Shown here in pieces: positions 33,238 to 41,151 of a stretch of DNA of 64,000 nt (the first letter of the stretch is position 1; every line of letters starts with the position of its first letter). The notes below the pieces were generated by a model, which was not told where the DNA came from, searched no databases, and saw nothing but the letters and a program-made list of their open reading frames with translations. A program made the position numbers and the translations under genes. Source of the stretch: Nocardiopsis_B mangrovi (GTDB lineage: Bacteria > Actinomycetota > Actinomycetes > Streptosporangiales > Streptosporangiaceae); assembly GCF_042653925.1 (NCBI RefSeq), contig NZ_JBHSFQ010000009.1:1-64000 (forward strand). Direction: 5' to 3'.

Positions 33238-33300
33238 GGTAATCAATTTTGACTAGTGTCCGCTCCTGGTGCATTCTTGCCCGGTAATCAAACTTGACTA
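33238..33300 (+). promoter_or_regulatory. Two near-identical operator copies upstream of the ABC transporter
   Basis: Bases 33238-33255 and 33283-33300 match at 16 of 18 positions, with a period of 45. Each reads GGTAATCAA-NN-TTGACTA and contains an imperfect palindrome (TAATCAA against TTGACTA). This is the expected architecture of a PadR operator; TTGACT within it could be a -35 element. Confidence 0.75.
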
Positions 33301-33311
33301 CTGGGGTTGAC

Positions 33312-34268
33312 GTGATCCACACCCGAGAACTCACCCGCCACTTCCGCGTCAAGGGCACGACCGTCGAGGCGGTCCGCGGGATCGACCTCGATGTCGCAAA
33401 GGGCGAACTCGTCGCCTTCCTCGGCCCCAATGGGGCCGGGAAATCCACGAGCCTGCGCATGCTCACCACCCTGCTGCCGCCCACGTCGGGCAGTGCGACG
33501 GTCGCCGGGTGCGATGTCGTCGCCGACCCCGCGGGGGTGCGCCGCCGCATCGGCTTCGTCGGCCAGGGCAACGGGGGCGGCCCGGACCAGCGCGTCCGCG
33601 ACGAGCTGGTCGGCCAGGGGCGCTGCTACGGGCTCACCCGGGCCGAGGCGCGCTCCCGCGCCGACGAGCTCCTGGAGATCCTGGAACTGCGAGCGGCCGC
33701 CGGCCGCGAGACCGCCAAGCTCTCCGGAGGGCAGAAGCGGCGCCTGGACATCGCCATGGGCCTGATCCACCGCCCCGAACTGCTCTTCCTGGACGAGCCC
33801 TCCACCGGGCTGGACCCCCACAGCCGCGCCAACCTCTGGGAGCACGTGCTGCGGCTGCGCGAGGAGCACGGCACCACGATCGTGCTGACCACCCACTACC
33901 TGGACGAGGCCGACTCCACGGCCGAACGCGTGGTCGTGATCGACGGCGGGACCATCATCGCCGACGGCACCCCCGACGAGCTGAAGGGCAAGGTCTCCGG
34001 CGACCTCGTCGCGTTCACCGCCGAGACACCCGAGGCCGCGCGGCTCGGCGCGCGGACGGCCGAGCGCATCGCCGCGGCGGGGTCGGTCGAGGTCGACGGC
34101 GCCGGCGTTCGGCTGCGCGTCCGCCACGGCGACGCCGTCCTGCCCGAGCTGCTGCGCGCACTGGACGCCGCCGGCGTCGCCCTGCTGACCGTGCAGGTGC
34201 AGCGGCCCACCCTCGACGACGTCTTCCTCACCCTCACCGGCCGCAGCCTGCGCGAGAGCGCGCAGTGA
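33312..34268 (+). CDS. DrrA-type ABC transporter ATPase
   Basis: The 318-residue ATPase has Walker A GPNGAGKST, Q-loop GFVGQGN, signature LSGGQKRRLDIAMGL, Walker B LLFLDEPSTGLD and H-loop TTHYLDEAD. The C-terminal tail (RPTLDDVFLTLTGRSLRE) is typical of daunorubicin-resistance-type exporters. The GTG at 33312 was chosen because an upstream TTG (33294) lies within the operator repeat. Its permease partner, overlapping at GTGA, is broken (next entry), so this exporter may be inactive. Confidence 0.93.
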   Translation: MIHTRELTRHFRVKGTTVEAVRGIDLDVAKGELVAFLGPNGAGKSTSLRMLTTLLPPTSGSATVAGCDVVADPAGVRRRIGFVGQGNGGGPDQRVRDELVGQGRCYGLTRAEARSRADELLEILELRAAAGRETAKLSGGQKRRLDIAMGLIHRPELLFLDEPSTGLDPHSRANLWEHVLRLREEHGTTIVLTTHYLDEADSTAERVVVIDGGTIIADGTPDELKGKVSGDLVAFTAETPEAARLGARTAERIAAAGSVEVDGAGVRLRVRHGDAVLPELLRALDAAGVALLTVQVQRPTLDDVFLTLTGRSLRESAQ

Positions 34269-34647
34269 CCGCCGCGACGACCCCGGCGCGCCGGGGGTCG
34301 TGCTGGGCCTCGCGCTGCTGGCGGTGCTCGGCCTGGGCCTGGGTACCCTCTCCTACCTGGGCGCCCTGGCGATGAAGGTGGAGTACGTCTTCGCGGCGCT
34401 GGTGCAGACCGCCACCATGCCGCTCATCCTGCTCTCGGGTGTGCTGCTGCCCATGGACCTGGCTCCGGGCTGGCTCTACGCCCTGTCGCGGGCCAACCCG
34501 ATCAGCCACGTCGTCGACGCCGAGCGGGCCCTGTTCGTCGGCGACTTCACCGACCCCTCGGTGCCCGTCGGCCTCGCGGTCGCGGTGGTCCTGGCGGCGG
34601 TGGCGCTGGCCGTGGGCATCCGCGCCATGCGCCGCCTCAACGCCTGA
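34265..34647 (+). pseudogene. Broken ABC-2 permease (DrrB-type)
   Basis: The expected permease start (GTG at 34265, overlapping the ATPase stop) opens VTAATTPARRG and then runs into a nonsense frame. The C-terminal part of an ABC-2 permease continues in another frame from about 34297 (SYLGALAMKVEYVFAALVQ, then LLSGVLLPMDLAPGWLYALS and RANPISHVVDAERALFVGD) to the stop at 34647. Only about 115 residues of a usual 250 remain, so an internal deletion of roughly 400 bases with a frameshift is inferred. Confidence 0.8.
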
Positions 34648-34683
34648 TCCCATCGCGGGCCACCGCGCCCGCGCCCGCGGCGG

Positions 34684-35247
34684 TCAGCGGGTGCGGGCGC
34701 GGTGGGCGGCGACATCGGCCGGGGGCTGTGCGGTGTCGGCGTTGCGGGCGCGGTGGGCGGCGACATTAACGCGGTTCGCGCAGGTCACCGAGCAGAAGCG
34801 GCGCCGCCCGTTGCGCGAGGTGTCGACGAAGGCCAGGCCGCACCCCGTGCGGCCGCACCGGCCCAGGCGTCCGCCTCCTGCGCCGCAGATGGCCACGGCC
34901 AGGCCGCCCGCCGTGGTCCCGCGCAGGCGCTCGGCCGTGTCGAGCGCCTGGCTGACGTAGTGGAGGTGGGGGGCCGAGCCGCCGTGCACGGAGATCTGCA
35001 CCTGGGTGGCGGCGTCGGCCAGGAGCCGGTTGACCGTGGCCATCTGGGCCGCCAGGCCGGCCCCGAAGACCGGGCGCAGCCGCTCGATCCACGGGCTGAG
35101 CCGGGCGGCCTGGGCGTCGTCGATGTCGGGGGCGGTGATCTCGTGCGCCCGCAGGATCGGCGCCAGGACCGCGGGGGTGTGGTCGGGGGCGTTCACCAGA
35201 GCCGCGGAGACGAACGCGCCGGTCCCGCCGTAAGTGTTGAAGTGCAC
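34684..35247 (-). CDS. CGNR-like zinc-finger protein (ABATE-type)
   Basis: The 187-residue protein starts MHFNTYGGTGAFVSAALVN and has a C-terminal zinc ribbon, GRCGRTGCGLAFVDTSRNGRR then FCSVTCANRVNVAAHRAR, with four Cys. The hallmark CGNR reads CANR here. The C-terminus repeats VAAHRAR because of a 24-base direct duplication in the DNA (copies near 34688-34711 and 34742-34765). Members are thought to be stress-responsive regulators. The start is a GTG at 35247. Confidence 0.82.
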   Translation of the reverse strand: MHFNTYGGTGAFVSAALVNAPDHTPAVLAPILRAHEITAPDIDDAQAARLSPWIERLRPVFGAGLAAQMATVNRLLADAATQVQISVHGGSAPHLHYVSQALDTAERLRGTTAGGLAVAICGAGGGRLGRCGRTGCGLAFVDTSRNGRRRFCSVTCANRVNVAAHRARNADTAQPPADVAAHRARTR

Positions 35248-35273
35248 AAGGCCATTACACCAAAGTGGGGGTC

Positions 35274-35459
35274 ATGGCTGTCAGCGACTGTGTTTCCTGC
35301 GGTGGTCCCGGGGCCGCCGCCCAGGTGGAGTCGTCGCACTACACCTCCGAGGGCATCGTGCGCTATCTGCGCTGCCCCTGCGGGGAGCGCCGGGTGGAGG
35401 TGGCCCGGTTCGGCACCGTGGTGGGCGTGGACGGCGCTCCGTGGAGCACCCCCAACTGA
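35274..35459 (+). CDS. Small zinc-ribbon protein
   Basis: The 61-residue protein has SDCVSCGGPG (Cys pair at 6 and 9) and LRCPCGERRVEVARFG (Cys pair at 34 and 36), a short zinc-ribbon layout. It is divergent from the CGNR-like gene with only 26 bases between their starts, so they may share a control region. No named family recognised. Confidence 0.6.
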   Translation: MAVSDCVSCGGPGAAAQVESSHYTSEGIVRYLRCPCGERRVEVARFGTVVGVDGAPWSTPN

Positions 35460-35937
35460 CGGGGCGGAATCCGGCCGAGCGCAAGGGCGCGTTGGTGTGA
35501 TGCGTGCCCTAATCCGGCCTTCCCCCGTGTTCGGATCGCCCTGCCCGCCGGTGGTTTCGGGTGCACCCGGGGTGATACCACACGCCCTGGCCTGCGACTT
35601 TACTGTTTAACCCCTCCCATTTTACTTTTGCGTGGGTTAGGTTCGCTCTTGATCGGTTCGTGACCTGCGGTAAACCGCTGGTCGACGCCGATGCCGAGCC
35701 CCGGGCGCCACGCCAGGGGAGATCAGGCCCCCACACGATTGCGGGGCCGGGCCGCGCTCAGCGCCCGCCCATTCCGGCCACCGTCCCCATCGATGGCCAC
35801 CCGCCCGTCTGGCGATCCAGCCATGACGATCCCAAAGGCAACCCGGCTCATCCGGCCGCCCTGAACCGCCATGCCCGGACTTCGCGCAGCCATGTCCCCG
35901 GTCCGCTCGGCCCCATTCCCGACCTGGGTATCCATTC
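35460..35937. other. 478-bp region upstream of the double-psi-barrel gene
   Basis: Bases about 35590-35660 are AT-rich for this genome (runs such as TTTACTGTTTAA and CATTTTACTTTTG) and look like a promoter. The following 280 bases up to the start at 35938 form a long untranslated leader or contain an unrecognised feature. I could not match a c-di-AMP riboswitch by eye. Confidence 0.4.
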
Positions 35938-36867
35938 ATGTCTTCTTCTGACACCCCGATCCAGTACGGCCACGTCAAGTCCTCCTACTTCTGGGACGAC
36001 GGCTCCGGAATCAACGGCGACACCGGCGCCCCCGCAAGCGGCGAGCCCATGCAGAAGGGGCTCTTCGCCAGCCCCAGCTGGCCGCTCGGCACCGAGGGCT
36101 ACGTCGAGTACAACGGCAAGAAGGCCGACTTCTTCATCGGCGACCGCGGACCCGGCGACCCCGCCGAGGGCTGCAACGTCCTGCTGGACCTCGACGGCCA
36201 GACCTTCGCCGAACTCACCGGCCAGACCTGGGACGACACCTCCCTCACGGTCTCCGGTGGCGAGGGCCACATCGAGCTGGAGTACTACATCACCAAGTGG
36301 GGCGACGGCAACGGAACCCCGGGCGCCCCGCAGCCGATGAGCGGCAGCCAGGAGTGCACCGACGCGGTCTCTCCGCTGCCTGAGGAAACGTCGGCGGACA
36401 CCTCCGCGGACACCTCGGCCGACGAGCAGGCCGCCGCCGACCAGCAGGCCGAGGAAGAGCAGGCCGCGGCGGAGGAGAAGTCGGCCGACCAGGCGCAGCA
36501 GGCCGAGGAGCAGGCCGCCGAGGACTCCGCCCAGGAGGACGAGGAGGAGGCCACCGCCGCCGCGCAGCAGGAGGACGACGGCACCCAGACGGGCGTCGAG
36601 GCCGAGACCGCGGCCAACGACCTGTCCGGGATCTCGCTGGCCGGCGCCGAGCTGCCCATCGCGGCCGGTGCGCTGACCCTCGCCGTCCTGCCGGCGCTGG
36701 CCGTGGCGCTGTTCTTCGCCAAGGTCCGCCCCGCGCTGGACTACGCCAAGGGCTCCGACGAAGAGGGCCGGCACCGCGCCGCGTCCCTGTTCACCGCCGA
36801 AGGCCGCCGCCGCGTGGCCGGGAGCGTGCGTGAGCGCCTGACCCGCCTGCGCGACTACACGCGCTAA
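35938..36867 (+). CDS. Double-psi-barrel (RlpA-like) protein with Ala/Glu coiled coil and C-terminal membrane helix
   Basis: The 309-residue protein has an RlpA-like barrel at about residues 8-100 (HVKSSYFWDDGSG, ASGEPMQKGLFASPSWPLGT, FFIGDRGPGDPAEGCNVLLDLD). A strongly acidic Ala/Glu/Gln-rich stretch (about 145-215) is likely coiled coil. One membrane helix follows at about 240-262 (LPIAAGALTLAVLPALAVAL), then a basic tail of about 45 residues (RPALDYAK, EGRHRAAS, AEGRRRVAGSVRERLTRLRD). No signal peptide is visible, and no upstream in-frame start was found. Topology implies an exported barrel, so the export route is a puzzle. Function unknown. Confidence 0.7.
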   Translation: MSSSDTPIQYGHVKSSYFWDDGSGINGDTGAPASGEPMQKGLFASPSWPLGTEGYVEYNGKKADFFIGDRGPGDPAEGCNVLLDLDGQTFAELTGQTWDDTSLTVSGGEGHIELEYYITKWGDGNGTPGAPQPMSGSQECTDAVSPLPEETSADTSADTSADEQAAADQQAEEEQAAAEEKSADQAQQAEEQAAEDSAQEDEEEATAAAQQEDDGTQTGVEAETAANDLSGISLAGAELPIAAGALTLAVLPALAVALFFAKVRPALDYAKGSDEEGRHRAASLFTAEGRRRVAGSVRERLTRLRDYTR

Positions 36868-36987
36868 GGCACCCGGACGCGGTCACCGCACCGCTCCACC
36901 ACTGACGCCGGGGGGTTCCGTCCGTTGATCGGGCGGGCCCTCCGGCGCCGCTGTCTCCCGGGGGTCCCCGGGCCCCGGGCCCCGAAC

Positions 36988-37010
36988 GCCGCCGGCCCGG
37001 TGCCGGCGGC
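36988..37010. terminator. 9-bp hairpin before the branched-chain dehydrogenase operon end
   Basis: GCCGCCGGC (36988-36996) pairs with GCCGGCGGC (37002-37010) around a 5-base loop, 6 bases past the E2 stop. Confidence 0.55.
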
Positions 37011-37016
37011 CACCGA

Positions 37017-38408
37017 TCAGAGGTCGCCCAGCGCGATGCCCGGCCGCTCCACGCAGTCGGCGACGAACCGCAGGAAGCCGCCCGCCTCCTCGCCGTCGCA
37101 CACCCGGTGGTCGAACGCGAGCGTCAGCTCCACGACCGGTCGCACCGCGACCAGGTCCCCGACCACCCACGGCCGTTTCACGATCCGGCCCACCCCCACG
37201 ATCGCGGCCTCGGGGTGGTTGATGATCGCCGCGGAGCCGTCCACCCCGAACACGCCGTAGTTGTTGACCGTGAACGTCCCGCCCGTGAGGTCCCCGGGGG
37301 GCAGCGTTCCTTCGCGCGCCCGCGCGGTGGCCCGGTTCAGCTCCGCGGCCAGCTCGCGGGTCGTCAGGGCGTGCGCGCCGCGCAGCACCGGCACCACCAG
37401 TCCCCGCGGCGTCTGCGCCGCGAACCCCAGGTTCACGTGGGCGAACCGCACCAGCTCCGAACGCCCGGAGTCGACCCGGGCGTTCAGCGACGGGTACCGC
37501 CGCAGGCCCAGGAGGCAGAACCGGGCGATCAGCGCGAGAATCCCCACCGGCCGAGCGGGGTCCGCGGCGTTCAGCGTCGCGCGCAGGTCGAGCAGCCCTG
37601 AGGCGTCGGCGTCGACCCAGACCGTGGCCTCGGGGATCTCCCGGCGCGACCGTGCCAGCCGCTCGGCGGCGGTGCGCCGCGCGCCGCGCAGCGGGATGCG
37701 CTCGCCGCCGTCCTGTGCGCCGGCGGGGGCCGGATCCGGGGCGGGCACACGGCCCGCCGCGACCGCGGCTTCGACGTCGCGGCGCAGCACGAGCCCGCTC
37801 CCGCCGCTGCCCGCCAGCGCCGTGACGTCGATCCCGTGCTGGCGCGCCAGGCGGCGTACCAGCGGCGAGACCACCGGTGTCCGCAGGTCTCCGCGCGCCT
37901 GAGCCGGAGGCGCGGACGGAGCCGCGGACGCCGTTGTCCGCGGCCCCTCCGCTGCGCGGGAGCGCCGCCGCCGGCCCTGGCGGCCGCGCGCCCCCTCGCC
38001 GGTGCCGTATCCGACGAGGACGGCACCGGAACCCTGGCGGGCCCCGTGCGCGGCGGACCGGCCGTTGCCGGCCCCCGCGGGTTCGGCCCCGGTTGCGGGG
38101 CGGGCGGCGGGGACCACCGCGCCCGGCTCGGTGAACTGGGCCGCGGCCCCGCTCGGGGCGGTGTCGATGCTGATCAGGGGCGCCCCCACGGCGACGGAGT
38201 CGCCGGGTGCGCCGTGCAGGGCGGCGACCGTCCCGGCGAACGGGCAGGGCACCTCCACCGCCGCCTTCGCGGTCTCGACCTCGGCCACGGGCTGGTCGAC
38301 CGCCACGGTGTCTCCCACGGCCACCAGCCAGGTCAGGATCTCCGCCTCGGTGAGCCCTTCGCCGAGGTCGGGCAGGAGGAAGCCGCGCACCGCGCCGTCG
38401 CCGCTCAC
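37017..38408 (-). CDS. bkdC: Branched-chain 2-oxoacid dehydrogenase E2 (dihydrolipoyl acyltransferase)
   Basis: The 463-residue protein has a lipoyl domain (LPDLGEGLTEAEILTW; lipoyl Lys48 in VETAKAAVEV), a long Ala/Gly/Arg-rich linker, an E1/E3-binding domain (SPLVRRLARQHGIDVTALAGSG) and a catalytic domain ending with the His motif AFDHRVCDGEEAGGF. It transfers acyl groups from E1 to CoA. The start is a GTG overlapping the E1beta stop (GTGA). The linker is longer and less conserved than usual. Confidence 0.93.
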   Translation of the reverse strand: MSGDGAVRGFLLPDLGEGLTEAEILTWLVAVGDTVAVDQPVAEVETAKAAVEVPCPFAGTVAALHGAPGDSVAVGAPLISIDTAPSGAAAQFTEPGAVVPAARPATGAEPAGAGNGRSAAHGARQGSGAVLVGYGTGEGARGRQGRRRRSRAAEGPRTTASAAPSAPPAQARGDLRTPVVSPLVRRLARQHGIDVTALAGSGGSGLVLRRDVEAAVAAGRVPAPDPAPAGAQDGGERIPLRGARRTAAERLARSRREIPEATVWVDADASGLLDLRATLNAADPARPVGILALIARFCLLGLRRYPSLNARVDSGRSELVRFAHVNLGFAAQTPRGLVVPVLRGAHALTTRELAAELNRATARAREGTLPPGDLTGGTFTVNNYGVFGVDGSAAIINHPEAAIVGVGRIVKRPWVVGDLVAVRPVVELTLAFDHRVCDGEEAGGFLRFVADCVERPGIALGDL

Positions 38409-39448
38409 GCCCGCCCCCCGGATCCGGCAGCGGAGCCCGCGACCCCCGGCGGAACGGTGTCGGGCACCCAGCCCGCCTCCCACTGGAGGCGGTCGACGGC
38501 GTCGAGGATGCGGTCGACCCCCGGCAGGTGGTGGTGCTCCAGCTTGGGCGGCGGATAGGGGATGTCCAGGCCGCCCACGCGCAGCACCGGGGCCTCCAGG
38601 TAGTGGAAGCACTGCTCGGTGACGCGCGCCGCGACCTCCCCGCCGTACCCGCCGAACGTGGCGGCCTCGTGCACCACCACGGCCCGCCCGGTGCGGCGCA
38701 CGGAGGCGCACACGGTGGCGTCGTCGAACGGCGACAGCGACCGCAGGTCCACCACCTCCAGCGAACGGCCCTCCCCGTGCGCGGCGTCCGCGGCCTCCAG
38801 CGCGGTCTCGACCATCGGGCCGTAGGCGATCAGGGTCGCGTCGGAGCCTTCGCGCCGGACCACCGCGCGGTCCATGGGCGCGGTCCGGGCGGGCAGGTCC
38901 AGCTCGGCCCGGCTCCAGTAGCGGCGCTTCGGCTCCAGGAACACCACCGGGTCGGGGGAGGAGACCGCCTCGCGCAGCAGGGAGTAGGCGTCGGCCGGCG
39001 TGCCCGGGGTGACGACGGTCAGGCCGGGGGTGTGCGTGTAGTACGCCTCGGAGGAGTCGCCGTGGTGCTCCACCGCCCCGATACCGCCGCCGTAGGGGAT
39101 GCGGATGACCATCGGCAGCGAGACCCGGCCGCGGGTGCGGTTGCGCATCTTCGCCACGTGCGAGACGACCTGCTCGAACGCCGGCAGGGCGAAGGCGTCG
39201 AACTGGAGCTCCACCACCGGGCGCAGCCCGTTCATCGCCATGCCCACGGCCGTGCCCACGATCCCCGACTCCGCGAGCGGGGAGTCGAAGCACCGGTCCT
39301 CGCCGAACTCGGCGGTGAGGCCGTCGGTGACCCGGAAGACGCCGCCCAGCGGGCCGACGTCCTCGCCGTAGACGACGACAGTGGGGTCCTCGGCGAGCGC
39401 GTCGCGCAAGGCGCGGTTGAGCGCCTGGGCCATGGAGACCTCGGCCAT
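38405..39448 (-). CDS. bkdB: Branched-chain 2-oxoacid dehydrogenase E1 beta subunit
   Basis: The 347-residue protein matches E1beta: MAEVSMAQALNRALRDALAE, YGEDVGPLGGVFRVTDGL, DSPLAESGIVGTAVGMAMNG, IPYGGGIGAVEHHGDSSEAY and GFxPQx-like PPPKLEHHHLPGVDRI near the end. It forms the active-site half with the E1alpha product encoded one base upstream. The ATG at 39448 is strongly supported by family alignment. Confidence 0.94.
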   Translation of the reverse strand: MAEVSMAQALNRALRDALAEDPTVVVYGEDVGPLGGVFRVTDGLTAEFGEDRCFDSPLAESGIVGTAVGMAMNGLRPVVELQFDAFALPAFEQVVSHVAKMRNRTRGRVSLPMVIRIPYGGGIGAVEHHGDSSEAYYTHTPGLTVVTPGTPADAYSLLREAVSSPDPVVFLEPKRRYWSRAELDLPARTAPMDRAVVRREGSDATLIAYGPMVETALEAADAAHGEGRSLEVVDLRSLSPFDDATVCASVRRTGRAVVVHEAATFGGYGGEVAARVTEQCFHYLEAPVLRVGGLDIPYPPPKLEHHHLPGVDRILDAVDRLQWEAGWVPDTVPPGVAGSAAGSGGRA

Positions 39449-39449
39449 C

Positions 39450-40547
39450 TCACCCCTCCCGGATCTCGTCGAGCAGCGCCCCGCGTTCGCGCTTGAGCAG
39501 TTCGGTGGGTTCGGCGTAGACGTGGGCGAACAGCTCCGCGGGATCGAGGCGGTCCTCCCCGGACAGGCCGTCGCGCACCGCGGCGGCCAGGCGTTCGGCG
39601 TCGGCGCCGATGCGCTCCATCGCGGTGTCGTCGACGACGCCTTCGGCGCGCAGCAGCGCTTCGAGCCGGGAGACGGGGTCGCGCCGCCGCCAGGACTCCA
39701 CCTCGGCGTCGTCGCGGTAGCGCTGCGGCGCGTCGGAGTTGGTGTGCGGGTCGAGCCGGTAGGTCTGCGCCTCGATGATCGCCGGCCCCCCGCCCGCCCG
39801 GGCCTCGGCCAGCGCCCGCGCCACAACGGAATGGACCGCGGCGGCGTCGTTGCCGTCGACGTGGTGGCCGCGGATCCCGTACCCGATCGCCTTGTGCGCC
39901 AGGGTCGGGGCGGCGCTCTGCTTGTGCACCGGCACGCTGATGGCCCAGTGGTTGTTCTGGATGAGGAAGACCACGGGCGCGTTCCACACGGCGGCGAAGT
40001 TGTAGGCCTCGTGCGCGTCGCCCTCGCTGGTGGCGCCGTCGCCCATCAGGACGAGCGCGGCGGTGTCCTCTCCCCGGCGCCGCGCGGCGTAGGTGAGGCC
40101 GACGGCGTGGGAGGCGTTGGTCGCCAGCGGGGTGCACTGGGGCGCGCACCGGTGGCGGTGGGGGTCGTAGCCGTGGTGCCAGTCGCCGCGCAGCAGGGTG
40201 AGGACGCCGAGCGGGTCGACGCCGCGGGTGACCAGCGCGACGCAGTCGCGGTAGGTGGGGAAGAGCCAGTCGTCGTCCGCGAGGGCGAGGACACCCCCGA
40301 CCTGGCACGCCTCCTGGCCGTGGGAGGAGGGGTAGACCGCGAGCCGGCCCTGGCGGGTCAGCGCGCTCGCCTGGCGGTCGAAGCGCCGCCCGATGACCAT
40401 CGCCCGCAGCATCGCCAGGAGGGTGTCGTGGCCCGGTGCGCTGTGGTCGGGGTCGGGCACGCGGGTGCCGTCGGGGTCGACGAGGCGGATCGGTTCCAGG
40501 GTGGGAAGTGCGGGAACCGGTCGTGGCCGGTCGTCGCTGCGCTTCAT
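39450..40547 (-). CDS. bkdA: Branched-chain 2-oxoacid dehydrogenase E1 alpha subunit
   Basis: The 365-residue protein has the thiamine-diphosphate motif GDGATSEGDAHEAYNFAAVW ending in IQNNHWAISV, SSHGQEACQVG, and the phosphorylation-loop-like RLDPHTNSDAPQRYR. It decarboxylates branched-chain 2-oxoacids from Val, Leu and Ile, supplying branched acyl-CoA starters. It is first in a three-gene leftward operon (E1alpha, E1beta, E2); no E3 (lipoamide dehydrogenase) gene is adjacent, so E3 is likely shared from elsewhere. Confidence 0.94.
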   Translation of the reverse strand: MKRSDDRPRPVPALPTLEPIRLVDPDGTRVPDPDHSAPGHDTLLAMLRAMVIGRRFDRQASALTRQGRLAVYPSSHGQEACQVGGVLALADDDWLFPTYRDCVALVTRGVDPLGVLTLLRGDWHHGYDPHRHRCAPQCTPLATNASHAVGLTYAARRRGEDTAALVLMGDGATSEGDAHEAYNFAAVWNAPVVFLIQNNHWAISVPVHKQSAAPTLAHKAIGYGIRGHHVDGNDAAAVHSVVARALAEARAGGGPAIIEAQTYRLDPHTNSDAPQRYRDDAEVESWRRRDPVSRLEALLRAEGVVDDTAMERIGADAERLAAAVRDGLSGEDRLDPAELFAHVYAEPTELLKRERGALLDEIREG

Positions 40548-40680
40548 GTCTTGAATATGAGGTGGATCACCCCATAGTGTCCATAAGATCCGAGGGACCG
40601 TGGACGAATGGCCGGTATCCGCCGCGAGGTCGGCAGAATGCCCACCCGGCCCGGCGTCCGTCCGGTGTGAGGTGAGACAC

Positions 40681-41130
40681 GTGGCCGTCGATCTCGACGA
40701 CGTGGACCGGCGCATCATCGGGCTGCTGCGGGCCGACGGCCGGATGTCGATCCGCGCGGTCGCCGAGCAGGCCCACGTCTCCCGCGCCAACGCCTACGCG
40801 CGGCTGGACCGGTTGCGCGCGCAGGGGGTGATCCGCGGGTTCACCGCGGTCATCGACCCCGAGAAGTTCGGCACCGGCCTGGCCGCCTACGTATCGGTGC
40901 GCATCCTCCAGCACTCCTGGGAGAGGTTCCGTGACCACCTGCGCGACATCCCCGAGATCGACCACGCCGCCCTGGTCTCGGGCGACGTCGACCTGCTCCT
41001 GCTGGTGCGCGTGGCCGACGCCGCCGACCTGCGGACCTTCGTCCTCGAACGCCTCCAGCGCATCCCCGAGGTCCGCAGCACCCAGACCATGTTCATCCTG
41101 GACGAGCCCCGCCTGGGCCGGGGGGACTGA
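40681..41130 (+). CDS. Lrp/AsnC-family regulator (BkdR-like)
   Basis: The 149-residue protein has an AsnC HTH (LDDVDRRIIGLLRADGRMSIRAVAEQAHVSRANAYARLDRLRAQGVIRGF) and the RAM ligand-binding domain. The start GTG at 40681 has GAGGTGAG upstream and matches the family length. It is divergent from bkdABC with 133 bases between, the standard position for a BkdR-type regulator responding to branched-chain amino acids. Confidence 0.92.
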   Translation: MAVDLDDVDRRIIGLLRADGRMSIRAVAEQAHVSRANAYARLDRLRAQGVIRGFTAVIDPEKFGTGLAAYVSVRILQHSWERFRDHLRDIPEIDHAALVSGDVDLLLLVRVADAADLRTFVLERLQRIPEVRSTQTMFILDEPRLGRGD

Positions 41131-41151
41131 CCCGGTCCGGGCGGCGCGGTC

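Noticed and set aside
35600..35937. c-di-AMP (ydaO-type) riboswitch upstream of the RlpA-like gene
   Set aside because: Gene context invited the idea, but I could not find the conserved sequence blocks by eye.
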